Assembly (NCBI GenBank): GCA_026315105.1
Contig: CM048750.1
Span: forward strand, 109,833,297-109,897,296
Direction: 5' to 3'
Length of the DNA: 64,000 nucleotides
Source of the DNA: Locusta migratoria
Taxonomy: Eukaryota > Arthropoda > Insecta > Orthoptera > Acrididae
The position numbers were made by a program, and so were the translations under genes. The notes beneath the pieces are model-generated. The model had not been told where the DNA came from, searched no databases, and saw nothing but the letters and a program-made list of their open reading frames with translations. This document shows, piece by piece, positions 42,655 to 53,639 of this stretch (its first letter is position 1; the number at the start of each line of letters is the position of its first letter).

Positions 42655-44852
42655 CAGTGGCGGACAGGGCCGAACCGGGGGCAAAACATAATGACCTCCC
42701 CCCCCCCCGTCCACTTGGGAATACATGTATTAGGGAAGGGTGGAGTAATGGTGGTCACTGCATAATGACGGTCACGAAAGTATCTGGTAACTGCTTTGCA
42801 GTAGAAGAGTTGCAGTCATTGTTGCCAACTGTAGGGACATGTCCCTGCGCATAGGGACTTTTGACTATTTTTTTCTAGACTGTAAGGATGGATTTTCAAA
42901 ACGTAGGGACTTTTCTCAGGGATGATACAGAATGAAAGCACCTTTTTTAATTTCAAAACAGTGACAATTCATTATACAATAATATTAATTAATGGGAGTC
43001 ATCTTACATGTAAGATTTTATTTATTATTATTATTACTATTATTTTTTAAGAAATCAGTATGCTGCGTAGGGACTTTGATGGTAAACGTAGGGATTTTAG
43101 ACACGTCATGTAAGAACATGGTTGGAAACAAGTTGGCAACACTGGTTGTAGTGTGTGCTGCAACCTGACGGTCGTTTAAGAAATTCTTGGTGAAATCACC
43201 TTGGAAGTGTCTGCCGGATTTTGCTGCAGAAAAGTTGTTTTTCAGTGTCCTTAGGTTTAAGCAGCATCCTTTACACCATGGTAATAGCTTGAATTTCACG
43301 TATGTAAAATTTGTTGCCAATGGAATACTGTACTACGATGTGTGAACTTTTTAATGTTACATTTGTTTAAGGCGTAGGATATGTCGTTATTTTGTTTCAA
43401 AGTCTTCAAATATGCCGTGCTCTGGAGGTAATGGCAGTCAGTCGGTCTGGGCTATTTGTTTTTATTGCAAAGAATTCTGTATAGATGGGCAACTTTGGTT
43501 CCGTTCACTATTTGTGGGGGATGGGCTGATCTAGCTCGTTACGGATGGGATCATGCAGAGGGCACAACTTTGATTTGTGTATCTAAAAGTGACATTTTTC
43601 ATTAAGCCTATTTTCACAATTCCAATAATTTTGTATCTCACTTTTCTAAAAAAAACACATTCATTTAAAGGAATTGGAGTTTTAGTCATTTTTACCTTTA
43701 GATTTACTATGATTTGGAATGGGTTTAAATGCTGACTGCCTTTACCCCAGGATAGGGGAAATACCGGCCAAAGCTACATTTTTATTTAAACATTTTTTAA
43801 GACACGAAAGTTGAACGAATGTTGTGATGGGACCATGTAATTCCACCTATTTCGGGAATACCATCACATGTTTTTGATTTTATTATTGAGTTGCTTTGTA
43901 TGTGTTCTTCCAGGACATTAATATTTGTAGATAGAGGTCCTGCTACTCAGTGGCTCTAAATAAGGTTCTTCCAGGCTTTTTTTCCTCTTTTTTATTATTA
44001 TTATTCTTCGGGCTTTTTTCTATATAAATTAAGATCAGAAGAGAGAGATACCTAAACTTCAACTTTCTCACTAATAAACTGAGAAAACTGTTTCATTTTA
44101 AATGAACAGCAAATACATGGGTTTATTTGACCCTTATACAATAGTTAATCAATTTCAATCATTTCATTCACATAAATACAACCTGATAACATTACAGATT
44201 TGACCTTACTCTGCTCAGGTCAACTCAAAAAACGTATCTATTTATAAAACAAAACACTGTCAATCACAGTTCATTTTTCTTTGCAGTCTCTTCTCTGAGT
44301 ACTCACAGAGTCTATAATGCGCACAGTATTTTGCACCTCCACATTCCATGCCTTTAGTAAGGTTCTTGTCTGGGCCTTCACCTGTGTAACAAAAAAGCCC
44401 AGGACAGTAACGGTCCCAAAAAGGCCTCCCTATATATATATATATATATAAACTACTTCATTTGGGCATCTTGTAGAACCACAGAGAGCATATAGTGTTT
44501 GATACACTACAATATTAACGATGTTACAATAAGGTTTAATATATCTGCAACCAGTTTTACGCAATAGCACTAAAACAGCATTTAGATTAAACTTGTACTG
44601 ACGAGAATAACTTAAGTGATCGCCATTACCCCACTCTCCCTACTATAAAAAAGGAGGTTTTGAGATTTCGAGGCCGCCCAGGACAAGAATCACGAGACAG
44701 TCTAAACAATAGCTTTCGAGATTTGGAGGCCCCAGAACGAGGTGCCGGGCCGAGGGTGCTCAGAAGAAACAGTGCTTTCGAGGTATTTGGACCCCCCAAG
44801 GTGAGAGGCACGGGGCGGTCCGCTTATCCCCCCCCCCCTTAGTCCGCTACTA
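42655..44852. mobile_element. Possible hAT-type non-autonomous element, 2.2 kb
   Basis: The ends CAGTGGCGGAC (42655) and, on the other strand, TAGTAGCGGAC (44852) match at 9 of 11 bases. The 8-bp flanks CTCTAAGA / CTCTAGAA (42647-42654, 44853-44860) match at 6 of 8. An 8-bp duplication is the hAT rule. A C-run occurs just inside each end (42699-42707, 44827-44838). No transposase is seen. The inside is AT-rich, with a smaller element at 42817-43144 and a short (TA)n at 44431-44450. Confidence 0.45.
42817..43144. mobile_element. hAT-type MITE, 328 bp
   Basis: The inverted ends CATTGTTGCCAACT and CAGTGTTGCCAACT sit inside 8-bp flanks GTTGCAGT / GTTGTAGT (42809-42816, 43145-43152). The sub-terminal phrase GTAGGGAC is repeated several times (42831, 42901, 43067), as expected for transposase-binding motifs. 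No coding sequence. Confidence 0.7.
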
Positions 44853-45339
44853 CTCTAGAACGACAAAGAACACCTACTGTTCTTACCTACTTCATCCAAT
44901 ATACTGATGGCAGTGCGGCTCATCCCCTGCTGCGTTTGATACAGTGTTCCTTTCTTGCGCCAGAGGTTGCACAACCCTTTGTGGTATTAGCCGCTGTACA
45001 TGATCTTCTACACGAGTTCTAGGAATCGTCCAAGTTTCTGTATCCCCAGGCGGATTGTGCTACTAGTTGCATCAGATGCAGGGATATTAATTAACAGAGG
45101 AGAATATTAATTAGAAAGCAGCATGAGATACACCTACTGCGTACTAATACCACCACACTTCGCCTTTGTATAATAATCTCTAAGCTGTGCAGTCGCCAGG
45201 GAGGGTTATGATGTCGTGCAATCTGCACCACTATTATGTAATATCTCTCAACTTTACAAAAAACACTTTCTTATACATTCATACAGACTGAATTAGTAAC
45301 AGTCAGCAAAATTATTTCCTCACTATTACCCGCCAAACA
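44853..45339. other. Spacer, nothing recognised
   Basis: No motif, tRNA-like box or inverted repeat is seen. Confidence 0.5.
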
Positions 45340-45886
45340 TTTAAATTTGCTTTATAGGTATGGTCCGCCTTGAGCAAACACAAATGTTTTTAGTTTGTCC
45401 CATACATGTTTCGCTGTTGTTGCAGTATCATCAGTGGGGTGTTTAATTCATGCTGTCTGTCAAATTAACAATGAAATGATTGTTACATTTTGTACATCAA
45501 GTGTAAAAACTACAGATAATTGTGAAACTAATATAAATTATTATTTTTTTTCATATGTATAAAGGCCTACCTTATTACCACATGCAGTTGTGTTTGTGGT
45601 TTCTTAACTCACAAAACGTCATTGATAATTTTTGACAGTTTGTCATCTGCAAACCGAAACGTGTGTAGTTAATGAGGTGAATGGTTAGCTTGTAAATATC
45701 AGGATTTTTACGAAATTATAGGACGTCATTTTTGTGTTTTGGTTTATTTTACTATTGCAACTGTTTCTATAACAAAATGTCTATGTATTTATAGCAAGTC
45801 CCACTGATGCCAGCGAAACATGTATGAGACAAACTAAAGACATTGGTGTTTGCTCAAGGCGGACCATACCTATAAAGCAAATTTAT
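45340..45886. mobile_element. Foldback element with ~95-bp inverted arms
   Basis: The left arm (45343-45440) and right arm (45790-45886) share TAAATTTGCTTTATAGGTAT, GGTCCGCCTTGAGCAAACAC and CATACATGTTTCGCTG. On the minus strand the left arm reads CACTGATGATACTGC...CAGCGAAACATG, a canonical CUGAUGA...GAAA pair. The middle holds no coding sequence. Confidence 0.7.
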
Positions 45887-46329
45887 TTGTTAAGCAAACA
45901 CGGGGATTGAAGAGCTTTTCAAACCTCAAGATGAATACTGACAAGCATAATCAAATAAATCAAGAGAATATAGTTACGTGATTACTCTCGCTCCTATAAG
46001 CTCCATTCAAAAACTGTGGAAAAATCGCTGATTACGAAAATTACATCTCTTCGTCACAAAGCTCAGATTAAGTCTTGTACTACTAACAATTCAGAAAACT
46101 TTTATAAATGGATGCTCTTCAAGAGCCAAAAGAGATTTTTTTCTTGTTTCCATTTACTATGAAAACTAAGGTGTCCACTGTTCCAGACTTTAACCATCAT
46201 TCTAATTATCTGTCAAACGGAAGTAACGCCGGTCTACCGTTACAGCCGCTGCCGGCTACTGACCGGATTTCGATTACAACTTATGACTATCAGCGTTCCA
46301 AAGGGACACACATTCCGTTTTAAACCTAC
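45887..46329. other. Spacer, nothing recognised
   Basis: AT-rich sequence without a supportable feature. CR1 sequence starts somewhere in 46330-46420. Confidence 0.4.
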
Positions 46330-46676
46330 GAATCTCGACATGTGAACTGAAGCGGCAGCGGCAAGTCCTGCTCCCATTGTGGCAGTCACCCCACTCGTTG
46401 TTGCGTGGGAGGTTGCTCTAGTGCGTGGCAGGCGGAGCAAGACATTCCGGGGTACCTGTCGTGAGGCCTCCCCGGTTCATCTTCCGGAGAGGTTTGAGGC
46501 GCTATCTGTTCAGTACAATGTTCCTGAGCCGAATGGTGTCTCTCATCCTGAACCCACCTCACAGTCTGCAAGATACGGACTTTCACAGAGAGTTGGCTTG
46601 TAGTTGGGAGCTCCAACTTTAGGCGGGTGCTGGAGCCCCTTAGATAGAAGCTGTCACAGAGGGGAAGAAGTCCAAA

Positions 46677-47012
46677 ATGCACTCCGTGTGTATACCGGGT
46701 GGAGTCTTTCTAGATGTGGAACGAGTCCTCCAGGATACCATGAAGGGTACAGGGTGGAGCCAACTGCAGGTGGTGGCTCACGTCGGTACCAATGATGTGC
46801 GTCACTCTGGATCTGAAGATACCCTCTCAGGTTTGGGACGGCTATCTGAAGTGGTAAAAACAGCCAGTCTTGCTTGCAAGATGAAAGCAGAGCTTACCAT
46901 CTGCAGCATAGTTGGCAGGGCCGATTGTGGACCTCTGGTACAGAGCCTAGTGGAGGGCCTGAATCAGAGGCTCAGACGGTTCTGCGACTGTGTGGGCTGC
47001 AGATTCCTCTAA
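46677..47012 (+). pseudogene. CR1 ORF1 esterase-like domain
   Basis: The frame reads HSVCIPGGVFLDVERVLQDT, GWSQLQVVAHVGTNDVRHSG, LTICSIVGRADCGPLVQSLV, LNQRLRRFCDCVGCRFL*. The HVGTND block and spacing match the SGNH-type esterase found in ORF1 of CR1-clade LINEs. Its role there is not settled; lipid or membrane interaction has been proposed. After the stop the sequence continues as RHRVVGFRTPLNRSGGHYTQ, the usual end of the domain, in a neighbouring frame. Upstream, 46420-46676 resembles the rest of ORF1 but is scrambled by stops. Confidence 0.75.
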
Positions 47013-47324
47013 TTGCGCCATCGGGTGGTGGGGTTCCGGACTCCGCTGAATAGGTCAGGAGGCCACTATACGCAGGAAGCGGCAACACGGTTAGCGGGGG
47101 CTATGTGGCGTGGAATGGGCGGTTTTTTAGGGTAGAGGGCTTTGGGGAAACACTAAATGGGCAATCTCAAAGGATGCAGGTCTATCAGAGGAAAAATATA
47201 GATCCAGGAACTATCGGTATAGCACTTTTTAAATTGTTGTGGCTGTGTCGGGAAAATACCAGAGCTCCAAGAGTTAATAGAAAGCACTGAAACACATATC
47301 ATTATAGGTAGGGAAAGTTGGCTT

Positions 47325-48590
47325 ATGCCGGAAATAGATTCAGCAGAAGATCTTGCAAAAGATCTAACTGTGTTCAAAAAGGGGAGATTAAACAAAATAG
47401 GTGGAAGCGTGTTTGTTGCCGTCAAAAGTAGTATATCCTGTTATCAAGTTGAATTTGTTACCTCCTGTAAGTTATTATGGGTAGAGATTGTACTTGAAAA
47501 TGGTAAAAAGATGATAATTGGTTCCTTTTATCGGACGCCCGACTCTGACAATACAATAGCAGAAAGGTTCAAAGAAAAATGGTGTCAAATTACAAACACG
47601 TACCCGACTCGCACAATAATAGAAGGCGGTGCTTTTGATTTACCCTAAATCTGCTGGCGAAATTATGTTTTCAAATCAGGAAGTACGCATAATACATCGT
47701 GCGAAATTGTACTCAAGGCATTCTCTGAGAATTACTTCGAACAATTAGTTCATGAGCCAATCAGAATTGTAAATTGATGTGAAAACACACTTGATCTCTT
47801 ATCAACTAATAATCCTGTGCTCATAACGAGCATCATAACGGATACAGGTATTAGTGAACACAGAGTTGTCGTAGCGATGTGGAATATCGAAAGTCCCAAA
47901 GTTACCAAAAATAAACGAAACGTATATTTGTTCGGGAAAGCAGATAGAAATACAACACATTGCTTCTTGAAAGACAGTTTCCACTCATTCCAAACACTAA
48001 ACGTAAGTGGAGACCAGATGTGGCTCGAATACAGAAAAGTGGTATCACGGCAACTGACAGCTTAATACCAAATAAATTAATAAAAGAAGGTGGTGATCCC
48101 CCTTGGTACACAAAACAGGTCAGGACACTGTCGCAAAGACAACGGAAAAGGCATGCTAAATTTAAAGCGACACAGAATTTCCAGGGTTGGCGATCCCATA
48201 CAGAAGCTCGAAGTTTAGCAAGGACTTCAATACGAGATGCCTACATACTTTTCACAACGAAACTATTTCTCGAAATTAGACTGCAAACCGAAAGCAATTT
48301 TGGTCATATGTTAAAAATACTAGGGGAAAAAAGGGAACAATACCTTCACTACTTGATAGTAATGGCAATCCTGCCGATGATAGCGCTACTAAAGCAGATT
48401 TACTAAACATATCTTTCAGAAACTCGTTCACCAAAGAAGACGGAACCAATATTCTAGATTTCGAATTACAAACAGAGACCGAAATGAGTAACGTTGAAGT
48501 AGATATCCTCGGAGTAGTGAAGTAACTTAAATCACTTAACAAAAACAAGTCTTCTGGTCCGGGCTGTATACCCATTAAATTTCTATTTGA
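47325..48590 (+). pseudogene. CR1 ORF2: endonuclease and pre-RT region, decayed
   Basis: The endonuclease piece (47325-47648) has GGSVFVAVKSSISCYQVEFV, CKLLWVEIVLENGK and IIGSFYRTPDSDN. The expected catalytic GGDFN-like block appears as EGGAFDLP. Several stops follow. The frame at 47960-48406 has EGGDPPWYTKQVRTLSQRQR and RSLARTSIRDAY. A third piece (about 48415-48590) has RNSFTKEDGTN and LKSLNKNKSSGPGCIPIKFL. The element stops before the RT catalytic motifs. Confidence 0.85.
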
Positions 48591-48605
48591 ATATGCTGAA
48601 GTGGT

Positions 48606-49824
48606 TTATGGTATGTGAACTTCAGAACTCAAATAAAAGTCTGCCGAAGCCAATCCAAGCAAAACTCAAAAATTCTCGAGAAAATCGACCATGAAGTTTT
48701 CCAAGTACCTTTCAGTACCAATAATTATTGATAACAGTTGCAGCATCTGTCATACAGTTAAGATGGTAGCGTTCTGGCCTTAAAAACATAGGATCGCTTG
48801 TTTGATTCCTGCCGTGACCTTGTTTTATTCGTTGTTTACGAATACTTACACAATGTTAGTGTATAATGGTAATTGCATCAAACTTCATTTAATTATTCAT
48901 CACTAGTTGTCCACAACAATCTTCTGTGAAATTATCAGGTACGCGTGATTCGCTTCTAAACTGTGCGATACAAAAGAAATCATGGATGTAAATAAAGTTT
49001 GCTTACCAGTTCATATTTCAAAGATAAATTATAACAATAAAAGTGTAGCATTTGTAGGACGTTTCGTGAAAATAATTATTTTCCATGTTTTTATAATGCT
49101 CATCACTCTGGCATGTGTGAGACCACATCGAATGACGCATTTTTGTTTTGTTTTCTATTTACTTATTTAGTTATTTATTTTTGTATTCGCATGAATATGG
49201 GATCTGCAATGCGTTTTTGTGTTTTCTCATTTTAATTTAAACCATCAGTATTAACAACCTTTTATAAATTACAGAAAACTACAAATGAACAAAAACATGT
49301 ATTATTTATAAAAATCAACATTATATATTAAAATGGAGTACGCATTCGAAAACAACGAAAAGACTATGTGTCAGCGGGATTCGACCACCAGCCTCTATTA
49401 TTGTGAGTCCAGAACGCTACCAACTTTCTTTTTCCCAGCAGTTCTATGATTTGCGGTCGTTTGTTCATGTTTGTTCTTGGTTGTGCATTGAGCATTTGGC
49501 TCAGCATTTTAAATACAGAGAACGTTCAGATATCTGACGTGGCGCGATGAACCACGACGCCCGGCGACATGAACTCCACTGACACATACTGGAACTGTTT
49601 TAATTGTTGGTACTTACTTCAATTTTCAAAATTTCAAACTCGATTTTTTCGACACATTTTGAGAGTTTTACCGAATAGCCTTGGGTGATTGTTATGTAAG
49701 TTCTTAACTTCAAGAAACATAAATATAAAAAAATTCTAAAATCCGATACCCATGTGGTCTTCTTGTTAGAAATGGCCTGGAATCAAGTTCTTCTATCACA
49801 ACGGAACTCTTGAGAAAGGAGGAA
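48606..49824. repeat. Inverted pair of tRNA-like SINE pieces in spacer
   Basis: At 48760-48830 the plus strand reads GATGGTAGCGTTCTGGCC...TTTGATTCCTGCCGTGACC. At 49370-49425 the minus strand reads GTTGGTAGCGTTCTGGACTC...GTCGAATCCCGCTGACAC. Both continue into similar sequence (TTCGTTGTTT-CGAAT), so they are inverted copies facing each other. The sequence between (48840-49350) and after (49440-49824) is AT-rich with no gene recognised. Confidence 0.55.
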
Positions 49825-50714
49825 CGGGTCTTCATCCGTCTACATCTACATATCAACCGTAAAGTGTGTGGCGGAGGGTATACCGTACCACTATTAGGCA
49901 TTTCCTTTCGTATTCCACTCTCAAATAGAACGAGGAGAAAACGAATCTATATTAGCCTCTCTATGAGCCCAAATTTCTCTTATCTTTGTGATCTTTACGC
50001 AAAATGTAAGTGGGAAGCAGGAAGACCGTTCTACATTCAGATTCAAATTCCGGCCCTCTAAATTTCCTCAACAGACTTTTTTTTAAAAGGACGACTCTTT
50101 CCTGCAGGGATTCCCATTTGAATTCCCGGAGCATTTCTGTGACACTCGTGGATTGGTTGAACCTACCAGTAACGAACCTAGCTGCTCGCCTCTGAACTGC
50201 TTCCACGTCTTAAACTGCTCTGCTGCGGTCCCAAACACTTGAGCAATACTCAAGACGTGGTCGTACAAGCGTTTTATACGCAGTCTCCTTTACAGATGAA
50301 GTACATCTTCCCAAAATTCTCCCAATAAACCGAAGTCGGCTGTCCGCCTTACTCGCAACAGTCCGTACATGTTCGTTCCATTTCATGTCGCTCTGCAATG
50401 TTACGCCTAGATATTTGAACATCGTGACTGCTTCAAGCTGTATTCGTCCATCATGGGATTGTTTTTCCTACTCATGTGAATCACCTTATATTTTTCTACA
50501 TTTAGATAGCTGCTATTCTTCACACTAGGAATTTTGTTTAAGTCGTCCTGTAAGCTATTACAGTCAATTAAAGACGACACCCTCCCACACACCACTGCAT
50601 CATCAGCAAATGGCCACAAATTACAACTTACTCTGTCCATCAGATCTTTTATATGGATAGAAAATAACAGCGATCTTATCACACTCCCCTGGGGAACTTC
50701 TGACGACACACTCG
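49825..50714 (-). pseudogene. CR1/Jockey-type LINE, 3' half (RT end and tail)
   Basis: On the minus strand: SEVPQGSVIRSLLFSIHIKD, LWPFADDAVVCGRVSSLID (FADD box), FKYLGVTLQSDMKWNEHVRT, AYKTLVRPRLEYCSSVWD, MEAVQRRAARFVTGRF, and LLPTYILRKDHKDKRNLGS, then a 3' end with GATGTAGATGTAG repeats (about 49840). There are frame breaks at about 50420 and 50210. The 5' half continues at 52785-53100; a hAT element and a SINE separate them. There is no RNase H. Confidence 0.85.
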
Positions 50715-50717
50715 CAG

Positions 50718-50915
50718 GCCGGCCGCGGTGGCCGAGGAGACTGAGGCGCTCAAGTCACGGTCTGCACGGCCACTACGGTCGGGGGTTCGAATCCCCCCTC
50801 GGGCATGGATATTTGTGCCGTCTTTAGTATAAGGTAGTTGATAAGTAGTTTGTAAGTTTAGGGACTGATGACCCCGTAGTTAAGTCCCATAAGCTTAACA
50901 AACATTTGAACATTT
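50718..50915 (+). repeat. SINE family 1, inside the end of the hAT element
   Basis: Full length from GCCGGCCGCGGTGGCCGAGG to AACATTTGAACATTT, with a perfect B box GGTTCGAATCC. The target duplication ACACTCGCAG (50708-50717, 50917-50926) includes the first three bases of the hAT end. Confidence 0.92.
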
Positions 50916-51111
50916 GACACTCGCAGGGCCGGACCGATCAAATTCGGCGCCCTAGGCAAATTATTTTAATGGCGCCCCAATTAATAAAATCGTAACAAAA
51001 CATGAATGTAAAATAAACATTGCAGCTTTTTTTCCTTCATATACAGAATCACAACATATACGTTTCATAAATATATTTCCCCATTAAAATGGGACTCCTC
51101 ATACACTTTTA

Positions 51112-51288
51112 AATGTTTGTAAATCTATCTGGCTCAACTACTAGGTCATTAGTCCGTAGCTTACAAACTACTTAGACTAAGGTAAATTAAATTAAGGACA
51201 ACACCCATACCCGAGGGGGGACTCGAACCCCCCGACGGCGAACGTACCGCATCACGGCGCCCCAGCGCGGACGGCTAATCCACTGCGG
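51112..51288 (-). repeat. SINE family 2 in hAT
   Basis: A reverse copy with a diverged head (GGGGGGACTCGAACCCCCCG). The 12-bp duplication CATACACTTTTA (51100-51111, 51289-51300) is perfect. Confidence 0.9.
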
Positions 51289-51429
51289 CATACACTTTTA
51301 TACAACAATGTTACTTTTTCATAGCTTTTACATTTTCTCTTTTAAAAAGGTTTCGGTTGATAGTTCTCAATAACTGATAAAATCATAAGCTTCATTACAC
51401 AAAGAGTCACACATATTTCAATTTTCTTG

Positions 51430-51926
51430 CCTAGGCTTTTTCAAAATCTTCTTTAAATCAATTGCGTCTGCTGTTTCTCTTTCAGTTGACAAAGCTGCCA
51501 ACACCACAAATCATTCTTGAGTCATTGTGGATGGCTGATATGTTTTTACGAGTTTTAATTTCGAGAAGCTGTACTCACCACTGGCTACAGACACCGGAAG
51601 AGTATGCAACACTCTTAGTGCAATAACTAAATTAGGTACAGTGTAAGTACATTTTTACAAGTGTAACTCAGAACGTCCCATGGCCCTAAGTTATAGAGTA
51701 CTCTTCTAGCAATGGCTTGTAATTCATTGGATAGATCAGTAGCATCAATATCATTAGACTCTTTGTGCGTTAGAGTCTCTTCCAAATTAACACATTCTTC
51801 GAGAACAGCTTTGGGAGTTTTATTTTGTACATCATGCATTTTGTACAGACAGCCAAATACACGATTTAGGTTGTTAATGTAATGAAACTTCTCGTCAATT
51901 GAATTTATTGCAGTATCTAACATCAC
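51430..51926 (-). pseudogene. hAT transposase C-terminal part
   Basis: The frame 51627-51926 reads MLDTAINSIDEKFHYINNLN, RVFGCLYKMHDV and SNELQAIARRVLYNLGPWDV. This resembles the region before the dimerisation domain of hAT transposases related to vertebrate ZMYM/TTF-type proteins. Below it, in other frames, are LPVSVASGE and FSKLKLVKTYQPSTMTQE, the conserved hAT C-terminal dimerisation motif (51480-51600). The BED finger and most of the RNase H-like catalytic domain are not seen. There are several stops; dead. Confidence 0.7.
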
Positions 51927-52306
51927 AAAACAAACATTTATTTTCTAATGATTTTACTCGTCACGAATAGGTTCATTTTCTGCTTCATAACCAAACTGTC
52001 TTTCCTTGTCTCTTAGACGGTCTGGTTCCATGTCTCATAAAAATGACGCGGAAATGTTGGCTGCTTCTGAAATTTCTGTTGCTTCTATCAGCATTTTATT
52101 CAAATCCCATATCACTTCCACAATCTTCAAGACATGTTTTTATTTCTAGCAGAGCATTTGTAGCAGCGTTAAGATCAGTTTATTTTGATTGAAAAAATTG
52201 TATACTACAGAGACCGCGGAACGGCGAACTGCGCGGGGCCGTGAGGACGCCCCAGCTGACATGTTGGTCGGCACGCCAACTTGATCACGGAACAATTAGT
52301 TGCAAA

Positions 52307-52502
52307 ATGTTCAAATGTTTGTAGAACTTATGGGACTTAACTACGGGGTCATCAGTCCCTAAGCTTACAAACTACTTACGAACTAGCCAAGACTAAGGGA
52401 CGGCACAAATATCCATGCCCGAGGGGGGATTCGAACCCCCGACCGGAGTGGTCGTGCAGACCGTGACTGAAGCGCCTCAGTCCCCTCGGCCACCGCGGCT
52501 GG
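52307..52502 (-). repeat. SINE family 1 in hAT
   Basis: A reverse copy with an intact B box and hairpin tail. The 14-bp duplication CAATTAGTTGCAAA (52293-52306, 52503-52516) is perfect, so the insertion is young. Confidence 0.93.
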
Positions 52503-52784
52503 CAATTAGTTGCAAACTGCTACTCATGTATTAATGAAACGTTTACTAGCAAAATTCTGAAGAGTCAAAGCAAATGCATGTAAAATTGACTTGCGTTTTG
52601 ACTCTTGCCTGTGTGTAGTGACCGGGAATTTATCGCTCCTTGAACCGCAACACAACAGCAAAGTAAACCGCACAGCGAGTATACGATGGTTCGTCGCTCA
52701 CGACAAATTTGGCGCCCCCCAAATTTGAGCGCCCTAGGCAATTGCCTAGTTCGCCTGTTTGGGCGGGCCGGCCCTGTACACTCG

Positions 52785-53100
52785 TCTCTGATGAACACTG
52801 GTCATGTGGAACAACATACTGCGTTCTATTACCTGCGAAGTTTTCCAGCCAGTCACAAATCTGGGAACCTATTTACATATGCTCGTATCTTCATTAGCAG
52901 TCTGCAGTGTGGCACCACGCCAAATGCCTTTTTGAAATCGAGAAAAACACAATTTGCCTGTTGCCCTTTATCCATGGCTCGCTGAGTTTCAAACGAACGA
53001 TGTTTCCTAAACCGGTGCTGATCCATAAGAAGACTTTACTGCCTCAAGGATATTTACTATATTCGATCTAAGTCTGATACAGAATCTCACGCGGCTGAGA
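52785..53100 (-). pseudogene. CR1/Jockey-type LINE, 5' part of RT
   Basis: This continues the RT of 49825-50714 across the hAT insertion. The minus strand in several frames gives LYQT...DQHRFRKHRSFETQ-like sequence and the catalytic block FLDFKKAFGVVPHCRLLMKI-like (reading ISKRHLAWCHTADC in one frame). The element is 5'-truncated at about 53100. Confidence 0.65.
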
Positions 53101-53169
53101 AGAATGCGCAATAAAGAGCAGTGACGAAGTTCACAAAATAAGGCTTGTGCAAAGCAAACTGAATTCTGG

Positions 53170-53590
53170 AGGGCCGTGATATGCGTCGCTTCCTGACACG
53201 ATTCCCTTTCCGGCCGGCCGCGCCTTCCTCAGGCGCGCGTTCCTTCCCCCTCCACCGCTCCCCCGGCGCTGGCGGCAGTGGTGGGGGTGAGGGAGCGTGG
53301 TGGGGACTGGCGTCTGCAGCTGGCGCGCTCCAAAACAAACTGGCGCAGTTTAAACAGAGCGCCGCTATTTAATTTCCGTGCGCTGCACGGCGCCCGAGGC
53401 GCTTCCGAACGGCACGCGAGCGCGTAGCACGCGCCGCCGGGGCGGTGAGATGTGCGAGCCTGCTGACGTCGGCTGCCACACATCTGCTCTGCGTCTGCTG
53501 AGTCAGCGTTACAGAGAAGCGCAGCCGGCCAAGAAGCACAACTGTGCCGTAACAGCTGCTGCTCCGGCTGTCAGACATACTTGAGCCCAG
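53170..53590. promoter_or_regulatory. CpG-dense patch with promoter-like motifs
   Basis: About 400 bp are strikingly rich in C, G and CpG compared with the flanks (GGCCGGCCGCGCC, CAGGCGCGCG, GCACGCGCCGCCGGGGC). The patch contains TATTTAA (53366-53372), a CRE-like TGACGTCG (53464-53471) and TGCTGAGTCAGC (53496-53507), which fits the Maf/AP-1 element and, on the other strand, the TGACNNNGC core of antioxidant elements. Frames here are GC-driven and show no domain. It could be a host promoter or first exon, or simply a GC-rich repeat. Confidence 0.4.
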
Positions 53591-53639
53591 GGTTTAATTA
53601 CGCACGTAATGCAGCAACTATTGGTCCACTTTAGATGAC

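Larger units (their letters stand above)
46330..48605 (+). mobile_element. CR1-type LINE, both ORFs present but broken
   Basis: Contains the C-terminal part of ORF1 (esterase-like), then endonuclease and pre-RT sequence of ORF2. It is cut off at about 48605 before the RT palm. It belongs to the same family as the CR1 piece at 31613-32985: compare EGGDPPWYTKQVRTLSQRQR here with EGADPPWYTKQVRSLLQKQR there. Confidence 0.85.
50715..52776. mobile_element. hAT transposon, decayed, carrying three SINEs
   Basis: The ends are CAGGGCCGGACCG (left; its first three bases are at 50715-50717 and again at 50924-50926 because of a SINE insertion) and CAGGGCCGGCCCG on the other strand at 52776. Both are followed by the phrase GGCGCCCTAGGCAA or GCGCCCTAGGCAATTGCCTA. 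The 8-bp flanks CACACTCG / TACACTCG (50707-50714, 52777-52784) match at 7 of 8 bases. The element splits a LINE RT gene. Confidence 0.85.

Noticed and set aside
50861..50888. CTGATGA in SINE tails as a hammerhead core
   Set aside because: No GAAA follows at the right distance; the sequence instead forms a GGGACT/AGTCCC hairpin shared with the I-clade LINE.
52565..52985. Frames across the hAT right end at 52565-52985
   Set aside because: They cross the hAT TIR and LINE junction and have no motif; not a gene.
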